A DNA stretch of 17,294 nucleotides from an uncultured Oscillospiraceae bacterium (GCA_934565415.1 CAKTHQ010000042.1:1-17294), one strand, 5' to 3'. Counted from the first letter of the stretch, positions 4,630-13,884 are shown. Numbers and translations are program-made. Notes: generated from the letters alone by a model not told the origin.

Positions 4630-6495
4630 GTGGGAATTTTACAGGATATTCGCTGCCAAAATGATCTGCTGCGTTTGACAGACCCTCAGCGGGCATGTCT
4701 TTGCCGGGAAATTCGTGAATTCCTGATAGAAAATGTATCCAGGACCGGTGGTCACCTGGCAGGAAATCTAGGTGTGGTAGAGCTGTCAGTCGCCATTGAA
4801 ACGGTATATAATACGCAGAAGGACCGCCTGGTTTTTGATGTTGGTCATCAGTCTTATGTCCATAAGCTGCTGACAGGACGCCAGGCGGAATTTGCCGGTT
4901 TACGGCAATACGGTGGTATCTCCGGATTTCCAAAGCCCGCTGAAAGCGAGAGCGATGCTTTTGTTGCAGGTCATGCTTCCAGCTCTGTATCCATCGCCCT
5001 GGGAATGGCCCGGGCCAGGACACTTTTGAATCAGGACTACGATGTGATAGCCCTTGTAGGAGATGGTGCCGCCACCGGAGGTATGATTTACGAGGCACTG
5101 AATGATTTGGCTGTCAGCCGGGAGCCTATGGTGGTAGTTCTCAACGACAATGAAATGTCCATCAGTAAAAGCATTGGCGGCTTGTCTCGACATTTGGCAA
5201 AGGTTCGGTCCAGCCAGAATTACCTCCACGCCAAGCGATATTACCGGACCATTCTGAAAAAGCTTCCCGGCGGAAACGGGGTCTATCAGTTTACCAGCAA
5301 GGTAAAAAATCGGTTGAAGCGGATGATCATGCCGGGAACGCTGTTTGAAAATATGGGCATTACCTACCTTGGCCCAGCAGACGGTCATGATTTACCCGGG
5401 ATCATAGCACTTTTAAAATCCGCAAAGGAAATGCGGGAACCGGTGCTGGTACATGTTATTACCAAAAAAGGCTGCGGATACCCCCCTGCACAGGAGGACC
5501 CCACCAGGTTCCATGGCATCGGCAAATTTGATCCGGTCACCGGGAAAAGCCTGGGCAGCAAGGTCCCCACCTTTTCTGATTCCTTCGGTCAGGCCCTGGT
5601 GGAAACCGCACAAACGGATAAGCGTGTTTGCGCCATAACGGCAGCCATGTCCTCCGGAACCGGACTGACAGAATTTATGAAGCGTTTTCCGGATCGGACC
5701 TTCGATGTGGGGATTGCAGAAGAACACGCCGTATCTATGGCGGGGGGCCTTGCCAAGCAGGGAATGGTCCCGGTGGTGGCCCTTTATTCCACATTCCTGC
5801 AGCGCTCTTACGATCAACTGATGCAGGATGTAGCGTTATTGCACCTTCATGTGGTGTTGGCCATTGACCGGGCGGGCCTGGTAGGGGACGATGGTCCCAC
5901 CCACCATGGCGTGTTTGATGTAGGCTTTCTGCGGCAGATGCCGGGCATGAAGATTTTGGCTCCGGCCAGCCTGATAGAGCAGAAGGAAATGCTATGCTGG
6001 GCTATGGAACAATACAATGGGCCGGTGGCCGTTCGTTATCCCAGGGGCGGGGAAGGGGAATGGAGTTCCTCTGCCTGGGACCCGGCAAATATTCGGCCGG
6101 AGGGAAGTGTTTTCTTCCACCGGGAAGGGACGGATGTGACCTTTGTCACCTATGGGACCTTCATAAACCAAGTATTAAAAGCAGCAGATGCTCTGGAAGA
6201 AGAGCAGCTTTCTGCCGGTGTTCTCAGGCTTTTGACACTGGACCATTTCCCAATGGAGGAGCTTCTCCCCAAGCTTGGCGGCACGGTCATTGTTGCAGAG
6301 GAAGCCTGTACCGGCAGCGGAATCCGGGAGAGCTTTGCCTGGCAGTTGCGCCAATTGGAGCCGGAGAAAAAGATATATGGGATGGACCTGGGGCCTGACT
6401 TTGTGCCCCATGGTGCCCAAGAAAAGCTGTATGCCCACTGCGGACTGGATGTGGGCTCCATCGTCACATTTACAAAGGAGGTGCTGAAGGGATGA
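4630..6495 (+). CDS. dxs: 1-deoxy-D-xylulose-5-phosphate synthase
   Basis: Dxs joins pyruvate and glyceraldehyde 3-phosphate in the first step of the MEP isoprenoid pathway, using thiamine diphosphate. With a GTG start at 4630 it is 621 residues, the usual length. Visible features: TGGHLAGNLG with His42, VGHQSYVHK (71-79), the cofactor motif GDGAATGG (144-151) with LNDNEMSIS (171-179), the catalytic Glu365 in GIAEEHAVSMA, and DRAGLVGDDGPTHHG (413-427) of the pyrimidine-binding domain, followed by a transketolase C-terminal domain. The frame is open upstream into oapA, but that part is unlike Dxs. The ribosome site is weak, and the GTG lies 7 nt after the oapA stop, so translation is probably coupled. 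Its stop overlaps the tlyA start (ATGA). Confidence 0.97.
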   Translation: MGILQDIRCQNDLLRLTDPQRACLCREIREFLIENVSRTGGHLAGNLGVVELSVAIETVYNTQKDRLVFDVGHQSYVHKLLTGRQAEFAGLRQYGGISGFPKPAESESDAFVAGHASSSVSIALGMARARTLLNQDYDVIALVGDGAATGGMIYEALNDLAVSREPMVVVLNDNEMSISKSIGGLSRHLAKVRSSQNYLHAKRYYRTILKKLPGGNGVYQFTSKVKNRLKRMIMPGTLFENMGITYLGPADGHDLPGIIALLKSAKEMREPVLVHVITKKGCGYPPAQEDPTRFHGIGKFDPVTGKSLGSKVPTFSDSFGQALVETAQTDKRVCAITAAMSSGTGLTEFMKRFPDRTFDVGIAEEHAVSMAGGLAKQGMVPVVALYSTFLQRSYDQLMQDVALLHLHVVLAIDRAGLVGDDGPTHHGVFDVGFLRQMPGMKILAPASLIEQKEMLCWAMEQYNGPVAVRYPRGGEGEWSSSAWDPANIRPEGSVFFHREGTDVTFVTYGTFINQVLKAADALEEEQLSAGVLRLLTLDHFPMEELLPKLGGTVIVAEEACTGSGIRESFAWQLRQLEPEKKIYGMDLGPDFVPHGAQEKLYAHCGLDVGSIVTFTKEVLKG

Positions 6496-7307
6496 AGGTA
6501 AAAAAGCGTCTGGATGTTCTCTTGACGGAACAGGGCTATGCGGAAAATCGTACCAAGGCACAGGCAATTATTATGAGCGGCATTGTCTATGTGGACGGCC
6601 AAAAGGCAGACAAGCCTGGCACTTCCTACGAGGAAACGGTATCCATCGAGGTCCGGGGGGCAGCCTGTCCTTATGTAACCCGTGGCGGCCTGAAGCTGGA
6701 AAAGGCTCTGCGGGATTTTGGCGTGAAGCCGGAAGGATTCGTATGCAGTGATTCCGGCGCCTCTACCGGCGGTTTTACCGACTGTCTGTTGCAGCAGGGG
6801 GCCAGTAAGGTGTTCGCCATCGATGTAGGCTACGGGCAGCTGGATTGGAAGATCCGCTCCGATCCCAGAGTAGTGGTCATGGAGAAGACAAACATCCGCT
6901 ATGTGACACCGGAGCAGTTGGGAGAGCCCCTGGATCTCTCTGTGGTAGATGTCAGCTTTATCTCCCTAAAAATTGTGCTGCCTGCCATTAAAAACCTGTT
7001 GAAGCCCACAGGCCAGGTTCTGTGTCTCATTAAGCCACAATTTGAGGCCGGTCGGGAAAAGGTCGGGAAAAAAGGTGTGGTCCGCGAAAAGAGCACCCAT
7101 ATTGAAGTTTTACAGAGCTTTGTAGAGCTGGCAGACAGCCTGGGCTTCCGGATTTTGGGCTTGACTTTCTCTCCTGTAAAGGGGCCGGAGGGAAATATTG
7201 AGTTTTTGGGGCACTTAACTCTTGCGGACATACCCGGTATCCGGCCGGATGTAGTGGATGTGGTAGAGCAGGCACATCTGGCGCTGGATAAAGGAGCGGA
7301 TGTATGA
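6492..7307 (+). CDS. tlyA: TlyA-family RNA methyltransferase (rRNA 2'-O-methylation)
   Basis: The 271-residue protein joins an N-terminal S4 RNA-binding domain (about residues 5-50, KKRLDVLLTEQGYAENRTKA) to an FtsJ-like methyltransferase domain. The AdoMet site is DSGASTGGFTDCLL (87-100), followed by DVSFISLK (153-160) and KPQFEAGREKVGKKGVV (181-197), which carry the Asp, Lys and Glu of the catalytic set, with RGGLKLEKAL (64-73) supplying the first Lys. TlyA enzymes 2'-O-methylate cytidines of 16S and 23S rRNA; in mycobacteria this sensitises to capreomycin. Haemolysin annotations of this family are historical. The ribosome site AAAGGAGGTG is inside the end of dxs, and start and stop codons overlap at both ends (ATGA), so it is tightly coupled to dxs and nadK. 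Confidence 0.95.
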   Translation: MKVKKRLDVLLTEQGYAENRTKAQAIIMSGIVYVDGQKADKPGTSYEETVSIEVRGAACPYVTRGGLKLEKALRDFGVKPEGFVCSDSGASTGGFTDCLLQQGASKVFAIDVGYGQLDWKIRSDPRVVVMEKTNIRYVTPEQLGEPLDLSVVDVSFISLKIVLPAIKNLLKPTGQVLCLIKPQFEAGREKVGKKGVVREKSTHIEVLQSFVELADSLGFRILGLTFSPVKGPEGNIEFLGHLTLADIPGIRPDVVDVVEQAHLALDKGADV

Positions 7308-8167
7308 AAAATGTGCTCCTGACGCCCAATCCTTACCGGGATCGGAATTTTGTAACGGTACGCAACGCCGTTCAGATACTGAAGGATGCTGGAATGCGTC
7401 CTGCTGTATGCCTCCCCTTCGAGGTTGATAAAAACTTTGAGCTTCCAAAAGATATCCGTTTTTCCAGGATGGATCGGGAGCTGCAAAATGCGGATGTGGT
7501 GGTCTGTTTTGGCGGAGACGGCACCATTTTGCATACAGCCAAGGCAGCCACCAAGCGTGGCATTCCTATTTTGGGTGTCAATATCGGTACCATGGGCTTT
7601 ATGGCGGAGCTGGAAAGCACGGAGCTTCACAGGTTGGCACAGTTATCCTCCGGAGATTTTGTGTTGGACAATCGGATGATGCTGGATGTAACCGTTCAAC
7701 GGGACAGGGACATTATCTTCCATGATATTTGCCTAAACGATGTTGTTGTCACCAAGGGGGCCGTGGCCCGGATCGTCTATCTCAGTGTAGAGTGCGACGG
7801 TGTACAAGCCATGACCTGCGGCGGCGACGGCGTGATCGTGGCGACACCCAGCGGCTCTACTGCTTACAGTCTTTCCGCCGGCGGGCCCATTGTGGAGCCG
7901 GATGCCCGAAATATTATCATCACGCCCATCTGTGCCCATGACATGGTAAGCCGCTGTGTAGTTGCTTCTGACCGGCGAGTGGTTACGGTCCGAATGATTC
8001 AAAATGCCAGACGGAATGCTTACCTGTCTGTAGACGGGGGGAAAGCTCTACGGCTGAATATGGGTGATGTAGCAACAATCCGCAAGTCCCGTCTGGAAAC
8101 CAAGCTGGTAAAGCTCAGCGACCGCAGCTTTTATGATGTAGTAAATGCCAAATTTCAAAAGAAGTAA
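7304..8167 (+). CDS. nadK: NAD kinase
   Basis: The 287-residue protein phosphorylates NAD to NADP in the cytosol. It has the full set of family motifs: GGDGT (70-74) with the catalytic Asp, NIGTMGF (93-99), LNDVVV (144-149), and DGVIVATPSGSTAYSLSAGGP (175-195). There is no N-terminal regulatory extension. The ATG overlaps the tlyA stop as ATGA. tlyA-nadK-argR-recN is a common order in Firmicutes, so no special interaction is implied by the placement, although NADPH also serves the isoprenoid pathway begun by Dxs. Confidence 0.97.
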   Translation: MKNVLLTPNPYRDRNFVTVRNAVQILKDAGMRPAVCLPFEVDKNFELPKDIRFSRMDRELQNADVVVCFGGDGTILHTAKAATKRGIPILGVNIGTMGFMAELESTELHRLAQLSSGDFVLDNRMMLDVTVQRDRDIIFHDICLNDVVVTKGAVARIVYLSVECDGVQAMTCGGDGVIVATPSGSTAYSLSAGGPIVEPDARNIIITPICAHDMVSRCVVASDRRVVTVRMIQNARRNAYLSVDGGKALRLNMGDVATIRKSRLETKLVKLSDRSFYDVVNAKFQKK

Positions 8168-8179
8168 GAGGGAGCGTCT

Positions 8180-8632
8180 ATGAAGACCAAACGACAGGCC
8201 AAAATCGTAGAGATCATTTCCAATACCAACGTGGAAACCCAGGAACAGCTCCTCAAGGCTTTGGAGGAGGCAGGGTTTACCAGCACCCAGGCAACAATTT
8301 CCCGGGATATCAAAGAGCTGCGCATCGTCAAAGAGCTGACAAGCTTGGGCACCTACCGCTACAGTGTGTCCGAAAAGGATGCGCCTCCGGCCTTGACGGA
8401 TCGGCTGAATACCATTTTCCGGGAGTGTGTCACCAGTATTGACTATGCGGAAAATATTATTGTTATCCATACTCTTCCCGGAATGGCCGGAGCAGCCGGC
8501 TCCGCTTTGGATGCTATGAAGATCAATGTAGTTCTGGGCACCCTGGCCGGAGACGACACAGTTATGGTGGTTATGCGCGACAGCAATGCGGCTGCCGCCT
8601 TCTGCGGGGAGATCAAAGCGGTGATCCGCTAA
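8180..8632 (+). CDS. argR: Arginine repressor ArgR
   Basis: The 150-residue protein controls arginine synthesis and catabolism genes, acting as a hexamer with L-arginine as co-repressor. The N-terminal winged helix (about 1-65) includes the recognition segment TQATISRDIKELRIVK (36-51). The C-terminal domain (about 72-150) has the arginine-binding and trimer motifs TLPGMAGAAGSALD (98-111) and GTLAGDDTVMVV (120-131). It starts 12 nt after nadK with a GAGGGAG ribosome site. No arginine biosynthesis gene is in the window, so its targets must lie elsewhere. Confidence 0.97.
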   Translation: MKTKRQAKIVEIISNTNVETQEQLLKALEEAGFTSTQATISRDIKELRIVKELTSLGTYRYSVSEKDAPPALTDRLNTIFRECVTSIDYAENIIVIHTLPGMAGAAGSALDAMKINVVLGTLAGDDTVMVVMRDSNAAAAFCGEIKAVIR

Positions 8633-8647
8633 AAGGAGTCGACCATT

Positions 8648-10306
8648 TTGCTGAGCCTTTTGCATATTGAAAACATTGCGGTAATCGAGTGCTCGGACAT
8701 TTCCTTTAATAAGGGATTTAATGTTCTCACCGGCGAAACAGGCGCCGGTAAATCCATCGTTATTGATGCCATTTCTGCAATCATGGGGGAGCGGGCCTAT
8801 CGGGATATGATCCGTACCGGCACCAACAAAGCCTCTGTCCGGGCGGTGTTTACCCAGGTACCGGAATTATCCTGGTTTCAGGAAAACGGAGTGGAATACG
8901 ATCCGGAGACAGTTATTCAGCGGGATATTTTCTTGGATGGAAAAAATGTCTGCCGGGTGAATGGCAGCTTGGTTTCCGTCAGTATTTTGCGCAAGCTGGG
9001 CATTCAGCTTATCAATATCCACGGCCAGCATGATTCTGCATCCTTGTTTGATGAAGAAAATCACCTGAGATTCCTGGATGCCTTTGCTGACAACGAAGCC
9101 TTACGCATGGACTATCAGGGCAAGTATATTGCCGTTTCCAAGCTTCGTCGGGAAATCGACCGAATGAGCATGGACGAAAGTGAAAAGCTCCGCCGGATGG
9201 AAACCCTGAAATACCAGATTGCAGAAATCGAAAAAGCAGAATTACAGCCCGGAGAGGATGAAGAGCTGGAACAGCGCCGGAAGCTGCTGCAAAATTCCGA
9301 AAAATTGTCTCAGGGCCTGGATGAGGCTACCGAGGCGCTTTTGGGCGGGGACGAAAGTGATGGCGCCGCAGCGCTTTTGGCCCAGGCCGCCTATGCGCTG
9401 TCCAGAATTGCCCGGTACAGTGATGACTATTCCGCCTTTCAGGAGCGTCTGACGGATTTAAAGTATCAGGTCCAGGATATTGCAGATGAGGTGCGGGATG
9501 CACGGGACGATTTGAGCTATTCTGCCGATGAACTGGAAGCTATTGAGTCCAGGCTGGATGTAATCCACCGGCTCCGCCGAAAATACGGAACGGATTGCCG
9601 GGAAATTTTGGAATACCTGGATAAAGCGCAAAAAGAATTGGATGAAATTGAATTTGCGGACGACCGGGTAGAGCAGATGAAAAAGCAGCTGGCCCAGAAG
9701 GAGAAAGCCGCCTGGGATGCAGCTCTGACCCTGCGGAAGAACCGGCAGGAAAATGCAGAGATCATGTCCCGAAAAATTCTGACAGAGCTCAGCCAGCTGG
9801 ATATGCCAAAGGTACAATTTGCCTGCAGGTTCCGGGAAACGGAGCTGACGGAAAACGGTGCGGACGCCGTAGCCTTTTATCTCTCTGCCAATATAGGCGA
9901 GGACCTGAAGCCCCTGAGTAAGGTGGCCTCCGGTGGTGAGCTGGCCCGGATTATGCTGTCTATGAAAAATGTACTGGCGGAAAAGGATCAGGTTGGGACA
10001 CTTATTTTCGACGAAGTAGATACCGGCGTTTCCGGCCGGGCAGCCCAGCGGATCGCGGAAAAACTGCGGTCCCTGGCGCGGCACAAGCAGGTTCTCTGTG
10101 TGACCCATCTGCCCCAAATGGCAGCATTGGCAGACAACCATATGCTGATTTCCAAGGCAGAGCGGAACGGACGTACCTTTACTACGGTAACCCCCCTGAA
10201 CCGGGAAGGCCGGAAGCAGGAGCTGGCCCGAATCATCGGCGGCACGCACATCACGGAAACCACTTTAAAAAGTGCAGAAGAAATGCTGGTTACAGAAAGC
10301 TCTTGA
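8648..10306 (+). CDS. recN: DNA repair protein RecN
   Basis: RecN is an SMC-like ATPase that acts early in repair of double-strand breaks. The 552-residue product is full length. Walker A is GETGAGKS (29-36). The central part (about 150-370) is rich in Glu, Lys, Arg and Leu, as expected for the coiled-coil arms. The C-terminal half has the ABC signature KVASGGELARIML and Walker B LIFDEVDTGVSG, followed by the His switch region VTHLPQMAA. The start is TTG at 8648, chosen because AAAAGGAG ends 9 nt before it; the ribosome site overlaps the argR stop. Its TGA stop lies inside the -35 element of the tyrS promoter. It is the last gene of the OLE-led series. Confidence 0.97.
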   Translation: MLSLLHIENIAVIECSDISFNKGFNVLTGETGAGKSIVIDAISAIMGERAYRDMIRTGTNKASVRAVFTQVPELSWFQENGVEYDPETVIQRDIFLDGKNVCRVNGSLVSVSILRKLGIQLINIHGQHDSASLFDEENHLRFLDAFADNEALRMDYQGKYIAVSKLRREIDRMSMDESEKLRRMETLKYQIAEIEKAELQPGEDEELEQRRKLLQNSEKLSQGLDEATEALLGGDESDGAAALLAQAAYALSRIARYSDDYSAFQERLTDLKYQVQDIADEVRDARDDLSYSADELEAIESRLDVIHRLRRKYGTDCREILEYLDKAQKELDEIEFADDRVEQMKKQLAQKEKAAWDAALTLRKNRQENAEIMSRKILTELSQLDMPKVQFACRFRETELTENGADAVAFYLSANIGEDLKPLSKVASGGELARIMLSMKNVLAEKDQVGTLIFDEVDTGVSGRAAQRIAEKLRSLARHKQVLCVTHLPQMAALADNHMLISKAERNGRTFTTVTPLNREGRKQELARIIGGTHITETTLKSAEEMLVTESS

Positions 10307-10331
10307 CAAAGGCTGTTTCTTTTGCTAGAAT
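10303..10331 (+). promoter_or_regulatory. Promoter of the tyrS T-box leader
   Basis: A perfect TTGACA (10303-10308), a 17-bp spacer and TAGAAT (10326-10331). The -35 overlaps the recN stop codon (10304-10306), so there is no intergenic space before the promoter. The predicted start is about 10338. Confidence 0.85.
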
Positions 10332-10337
10332 ACCCCC

Positions 10338-10600
10338 AACAACACAGTGATGGGAACAAGTACGCATGGAGTCCCTTTTTCAGAGAGCTGCCGGTTGGTG
10401 CAAGGCAGCAAAGGTCGGTGCGGAAAATACCTCCCGGAGTGGCCACCCTGAACGCAAGTAGGGGAGGACGGGTACGCCCGATACAGCGAAGGCCGCCCAT
10501 TTGACGGCGTGAGGGAGAACGCCGTGAGGGTTCTCCAAACTGAGGTGGTACCGCGAAATTTTTCGCCCTCTGTCCAATGTGGCAGAGGGCGTTTATTTTT
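10338..10600 (+). promoter_or_regulatory. Tyrosine T-box riboswitch upstream of tyrS
   Basis: This leader senses uncharged tRNA-Tyr. It contains an AGTA motif near 10358 on the 5' side of stem I, a GCTGCC/GGCAGC apical arm (about 10386-10408), and a specifier region GGTGCGGAAAATACC in which UAC (10428-10430) is the Tyr codon. The T-box sequence GAGGTGGTACCGCG (10542-10555) follows, and its UGGU (10546-10549) can pair with the ACCA end of uncharged tRNA. The antiterminator uses GAGG with CCTC from the 5' arm of the terminator at 10564-10591. When tRNA-Tyr is charged, the terminator should form and stop transcription before tyrS. Confidence 0.93.
10564..10600 (+). terminator. T-box-controlled terminator before tyrS
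   Basis: A 9-bp stem (CGCCCTCTG at 10564-10572, CAGAGGGCG at 10583-10591) with a 10-nt loop, followed by TTTATTTTT. It ends one base before the tyrS ribosome-site region and competes with the T-box antiterminator. Confidence 0.92.
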
Positions 10601-10614
10601 ATGGAGGAAAGCAA

Positions 10615-11838
10615 ATGAAAGTTTATGATGAACTGGTTGCCCGTGGCCTGATCGCCCAGGTAACCAACGAAGAAGAGATCCGAGAAATGGTAGACAATGG
10701 CAAGGCTACCTTCTATATTGGCTTCGACCCTACGGCGGATTCTTTGCATGTCGGCCACTTTATGGCTCTGTGCCTTATGAAGCGGCTGCAGATGGCCGGA
10801 AATAAACCTATCGCCCTGATTGGCGGCGGTACGGCCATGATCGGTGATCCCTCCGGCCGGACTGATATGCGCAGTATGATGACTAAGGAGACCATCGACC
10901 ATAACTGTGCCTGCTTTAAAAAGCAGATGGAGCGGTTTATCGAGTTTGGCGAGGGCAAGGCCCAGATGGTCAACAATGCGGACTGGCTGCTGAACCTGAA
11001 CTATATTGATTTTATCCGGGACATCGGTGCCTGCTTCTCCGTAAACAATATGCTCCGTGCCGAGTGCTTTAAGCAGCGGATGGAGAAGGGCCTGAGTTTC
11101 CTGGAATTCAACTATATGCCCATGCAGTCCTACGATTTCTACTACCTGTACCAGCACTACGGCTGCAATATGCAGTTCGGCGGCAACGACCAGTGGAGCA
11201 ATATGTTGGGCGGTACCGAGCTCATTCGCCGGAAGCTGGGCAAGGATGCCCATGCTATGACCATTACGCTTCTGCTGAATTCCGAAGGCAAGAAGATGGG
11301 AAAAACTGCTAAGGGTGCCGTTTGGCTGGATCCCAGCAAGACCAGCCCCTACGAATTCTACCAGTACTGGCGAAATGTAGACGATGCCGATGTGATGAAG
11401 TGTATCCGGATGCTGACCTTCCTGCCCCTGGAGCAGATCGACGAAATGGATACCTGGAAGGATTCCAAAATCAACGAAGCCAAGGAGATTTTGGCCTTTG
11501 AGCTGACCAAGCTGGTCCATGGCGAGGAGGAGGCCCAGAAGGCCCAGGCTTCGGCCAAGGCGCTGTTTGTCGGCGGCGGAGACGATGCCAATCTTCCTAC
11601 CACCGAAATCAGCGAAGAGCAGCTGACCGACGGTCAGATCGGCATCCTCAGCCTGATGGTGGCCTGTAAGCTGGCTTCCTCCAACAAGGAAGCCCGGACC
11701 CTGGTACAGCAGGGCGGCGTACTCGTGAACGACGAGAAGGTCCCGGCGCCCACCTTTACTGTCACAAAGGAAATGCTGGCCCAGGGCGTGAAGATCCGCA
11801 AGGGCAAGAAGATATTCCACAAGGCGATTCTGAAATAA
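10615..11838 (+). CDS. tyrS: Tyrosyl-tRNA synthetase
   Basis: The 407-residue class I synthetase attaches tyrosine to tRNA-Tyr. The HIGH motif is HVGH (45-48), and the KMSKS equivalent is KKMGKT (near residue 229). [15 protein letters not shown] and the tyrosine-pocket segments [12 protein letters not shown] and GGNDQWSNM are as expected. A C-terminal S4-like RNA-binding domain lies near residues 345-405 ([20 protein letters not shown]). The length and KMG variant fit the TyrZ-like branch rather than the KFGKS branch, which is an inference. The ATG at 10615 is chosen because GGAGG ends 7 nt before it; the open frame upstream runs into the terminator. Expression is set by the T-box. Confidence 0.97.
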   Translation: MKVYDELVARGLIAQVTNEEEIREMVDNGKATFYIGFDPTADSLHVGHFMALCLMKRLQMAGNKPIALIGGGTAMIGDPSGRTDMRSMMTKETIDHNCACFKKQMERFIEFGEGKAQMVNNADWLLNLNYIDFIRDIGACFSVNNMLRAECFKQRMEKGLSFLEFNYMPMQSYDFYYLYQHYGCNMQFGGNDQWSNMLGGTELIRRKLGKDAHAMTITLLLNSEGKKMGKTAKGAVWLDPSKTSPYEFYQYWRNVDDADVMKCIRMLTFLPLEQIDEMDTWKDSKINEAKEILAFELTKLVHGEEEAQKAQASAKALFVGGGDDANLPTTEISEEQLTDGQIGILSLMVACKLASSNKEARTLVQQGGVLVNDEKVPAPTFTVTKEMLAQGVKIRKGKKIFHKAILK

Positions 11839-11847
11839 AGCTACCTG

Positions 11848-11879
11848 CCGGGGGCCTTTGGGTCCCCGGTAATATTTTA
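11848..11879. terminator. Terminator between convergent tyrS and dapA
   Basis: A 9-bp stem (11848-11856 with 11861-11869, including one G-U pair) and a 4-nt loop, followed on the plus strand by TAATATTTTAT. It lies 10 nt past the tyrS stop and 8 nt before the dapA stop, so it probably serves tyrS and may also serve dapA. Confidence 0.8.
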
Positions 11880-12743
11880 TAAACGCTCCCTCAACATATT
11901 TAATGTCTCTTTGGAAGGGGCACTCAACGGCAGGCGGCAGGTGCCGCAGTCGAAGCCGATCAGCCCCATAGCCGCCTTTACCGGAATGGGGTTGACTTCC
12001 TGAAAGAGAGCTTCCATCAGCGGAAGAAGCTCCAGTTGAAGGGCGCAGGCAGTATCAAAATCCCCATCCAGAGCGGCACTTACCATTGCATTGGTCATTT
12101 CCGGCTCCACGTTGGAAACTACGGAAATCAGTCCCTTTGCCCCCAAGGCAATCGCCGGCACCGCCAGATCGTCGTTTCCGCACCAAACCCGGAAATGGTC
12201 CGGGCAGACTTTTCGAATTTTTGCGAATTTACAGATGTCAGAGGATGCCTCCTTTACGCCGGCCATATTAGGGATTTGGGATAGCTGCCGGTACACCTCC
12301 ACCGGAATGTCCACTCCTGTCCGGCTGGGAACATTGTAGGCAATGATGGGAATATGCACAGCCTGAGCAATGGCGGTGTAGTGGTCTACAAGTCCTTGTG
12401 GAGTTGCTTTGTTGTAATAGGGACTAACCACCAACAGGGCATCCGCGCCACAGTCCTCTGCCGCCTTGCTCAGCGCAACGGCATGGGCGGTACAGTTGGA
12501 GCCGGTTCCTGCAATGAGCAGCATCCCCTCCGGAACGGCCTCTCGGGCACGGCGGAAGAGGGCGAGCTTTTCTATATCAGACAAAGTGGCGGATTCCCCG
12601 GTAGTACCGCTGAGGACGCAGGCAGAAATTCCAGCTTCCGCCTGTCGATGCAGCAGTCGTTCCAAAAGGGGATAATTGACGGCATCCGATAGAAATGGGG
12701 TAACAAGCGCCGTGCAGACGCCGGTGAACAAAGGCTTTTTCAT
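11877..12743 (-). CDS. dapA: 4-hydroxy-tetrahydrodipicolinate synthase
   Basis: DapA condenses pyruvate with aspartate semialdehyde, the first committed step to diaminopimelate and lysine, needed for peptidoglycan. The 288-residue protein is full length. Visible features are GTTGES (47-52), SPYYNK (107-112), YNVPSRTG (136-143) with the substrate-binding Arg, and GVKEAS (162-167) with the Schiff-base Lys164. The ATG at 12743 is preferred over one 22 codons upstream: a GGGAGGG ribosome site precedes it and the extra residues are unlike the family. It stands alone, convergent with tyrS and divergent from queA, without other lysine genes nearby. Confidence 0.95.
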   Translation of the reverse strand: MKKPLFTGVCTALVTPFLSDAVNYPLLERLLHRQAEAGISACVLSGTTGESATLSDIEKLALFRRAREAVPEGMLLIAGTGSNCTAHAVALSKAAEDCGADALLVVSPYYNKATPQGLVDHYTAIAQAVHIPIIAYNVPSRTGVDIPVEVYRQLSQIPNMAGVKEASSDICKFAKIRKVCPDHFRVWCGNDDLAVPAIALGAKGLISVVSNVEPEMTNAMVSAALDGDFDTACALQLELLPLMEALFQEVNPIPVKAAMGLIGFDCGTCRLPLSAPSKETLNMLRERL

Positions 12744-12763
12744 GAAGACGATCCCTCCCGTGC

Positions 12764-12792
12764 AGTCTATGCGTGATTTGCCCCATTTGCCA
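12764..12792 (-). promoter_or_regulatory. Possible dapA promoter (weak)
   Basis: On the minus strand, TGGCAA (12792-12787), a 17-bp spacer and TAGACT (12769-12764). Both hexamers are poor matches. It is placed back to back with the queA promoter, with the -35 elements one base apart. Confidence 0.35.
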
Positions 12793-12793
12793 G

Positions 12794-12822
12794 TTGCAAA
12801 GGGCCCCAAAATGCGGTATAAT
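12794..12822 (+). promoter_or_regulatory. Promoter for queA
   Basis: TTGCAA (12794-12799), a 17-bp spacer and a perfect TATAAT (12817-12822), about 40 nt before the queA start. The GNAT and tgt genes downstream have no clear promoter of their own and are probably transcribed from here. Confidence 0.75.
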
Positions 12823-12861
12823 ACATAAAATTATGTCTATAGCATTTCGGAGGAAGCAAAT

Positions 12862-13884
12862 ATGAAGACCCACGATTTTTATTATGACCTTCCGGAGGAG
12901 CTGATTGCTCAGACTCCTCTGGAAAAGCGGGATACTTCCAGGCTGATGGCCCTGGACCGAGTCACCGGAGAAGTGGACCACAGGCATTTTTATGATATTA
13001 TCGACTACCTGAACCCGGGGGACTGCCTGGTTATGAACGATTCCCGGGTGCTGCCGGCCAGACTCCTGGGCCACCGTCCCACAGGCGGTGCAGTGGAGGT
13101 TCTGCTTCTGCGGGACCTGGGCAACAAATGCTGGGAATGCCTGTGCAAGCCGGGGAAAAAGATGCAGGTTGGCAATGAAGTAATCTTCGGAAACGGAGAG
13201 CTGACCGCCACTGTTAAGGAAGTCCAGGATACCGGAAACCGGGTGGTGGAATTCCATTACGAGGGCATTTTCCTGGAGGTGCTGGAGCACCTGGGCAAAA
13301 TGCCGCTGCCGCCTTACATCAAGGAGGAGCTTCAGGACCAGGAGCGCTATCAGACAGTCTATTCCCGGGAGCTGGGTTCTGCAGCCGCCCCTACCGCCGG
13401 ACTTCATTTTACCACGGAGCTGCTGGATCGGATTCGAGCGAAGGGGGTCAAAACTGCGTTTGTCACCCTTCATGTAGGCCTGGGCACCTTCCGCCCCGTA
13501 AAAGCCGACGACATCCTGGACCACCATATGCACAGCGAGCTCTGCATGATGAACGAAGAGACCGCTAAAATTCTCAACGAAACCAAATCTTCCGGCGGTC
13601 GTATCGTTTGTGTAGGCACTACCTCCTGCCGGACGCTGGAATCCCTGGTAAATGACGATGGCACCTTTGAAGCGAAATCCCGCTGGACGGATATTTTTAT
13701 CTACCCGGGTTATACCTTTAAAGCAATGGACGCCCTTATCACCAATTTCCACCTGCCGGAGAGTACCCTTGTAATGCTGGTTTCCGCCTTTGCAGGAAGA
13801 GAACACGTCCTGAATGCCTATAAAATTGCCGTGCAGGAAAGATATCGATTCTTTAGCTTTGGTGATGCTATGTATATTGCATAG
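12862..13884 (+). CDS. queA: S-adenosylmethionine:tRNA ribosyltransferase-isomerase QueA
   Basis: QueA transfers and rearranges the ribose of AdoMet onto preQ1 already placed in tRNA, making epoxyqueuosine. The 340-residue protein is full length and matches the family throughout: [19 protein letters not shown] at the start, [15 protein letters not shown] (56-70), [13 protein letters not shown] (about 173-185), [11 protein letters not shown] (about 203-213), and [19 protein letters not shown] (about 293-311). The ribosome site TCGGAGGAAG lies 7 nt before the ATG. Its partner gene tgt follows after a GNAT gene, and together they give two steps of queuosine synthesis. An inverted repeat covers its last codons. 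Confidence 0.97.
   Translation: MKTHDFYYDLPEELIAQTPLEKRDTSRLMALDRVTGEVDHRHFYDIIDYLNPGDCLVMNDSRVLPARLLGHRPTGGAVEVLLLRDLGNKCWECLCKPGKKMQVGNEVIFGNGELTATVKEVQDTGNRVVEFHYEGIFLEVLEHLGKMPLPPYIKEELQDQERYQTVYSRELGSAAAPTAGLHFTTELLDRIRAKGVKTAFVTLHVGLGTFRPVKADDILDHHMHSELCMMNEETAKILNETKSSGGRIVCVGTTSCRTLESLVNDDGTFEAKSRWTDIFIYPGYTFKAMDALITNFHLPESTLVMLVSAFAGREHVLNAYKIAVQERYRFFSFGDAMYIA

Noticed and set aside
9988..11820. Long minus-strand open frame of 610 codons opposite tyrS and the end of recN
   Set aside because: It lies antisense to tyrS, the T-box and recN, all of which have strong family motifs, and its translation shows no recognisable domain. Biased codon use of the real genes keeps the opposite frame open.
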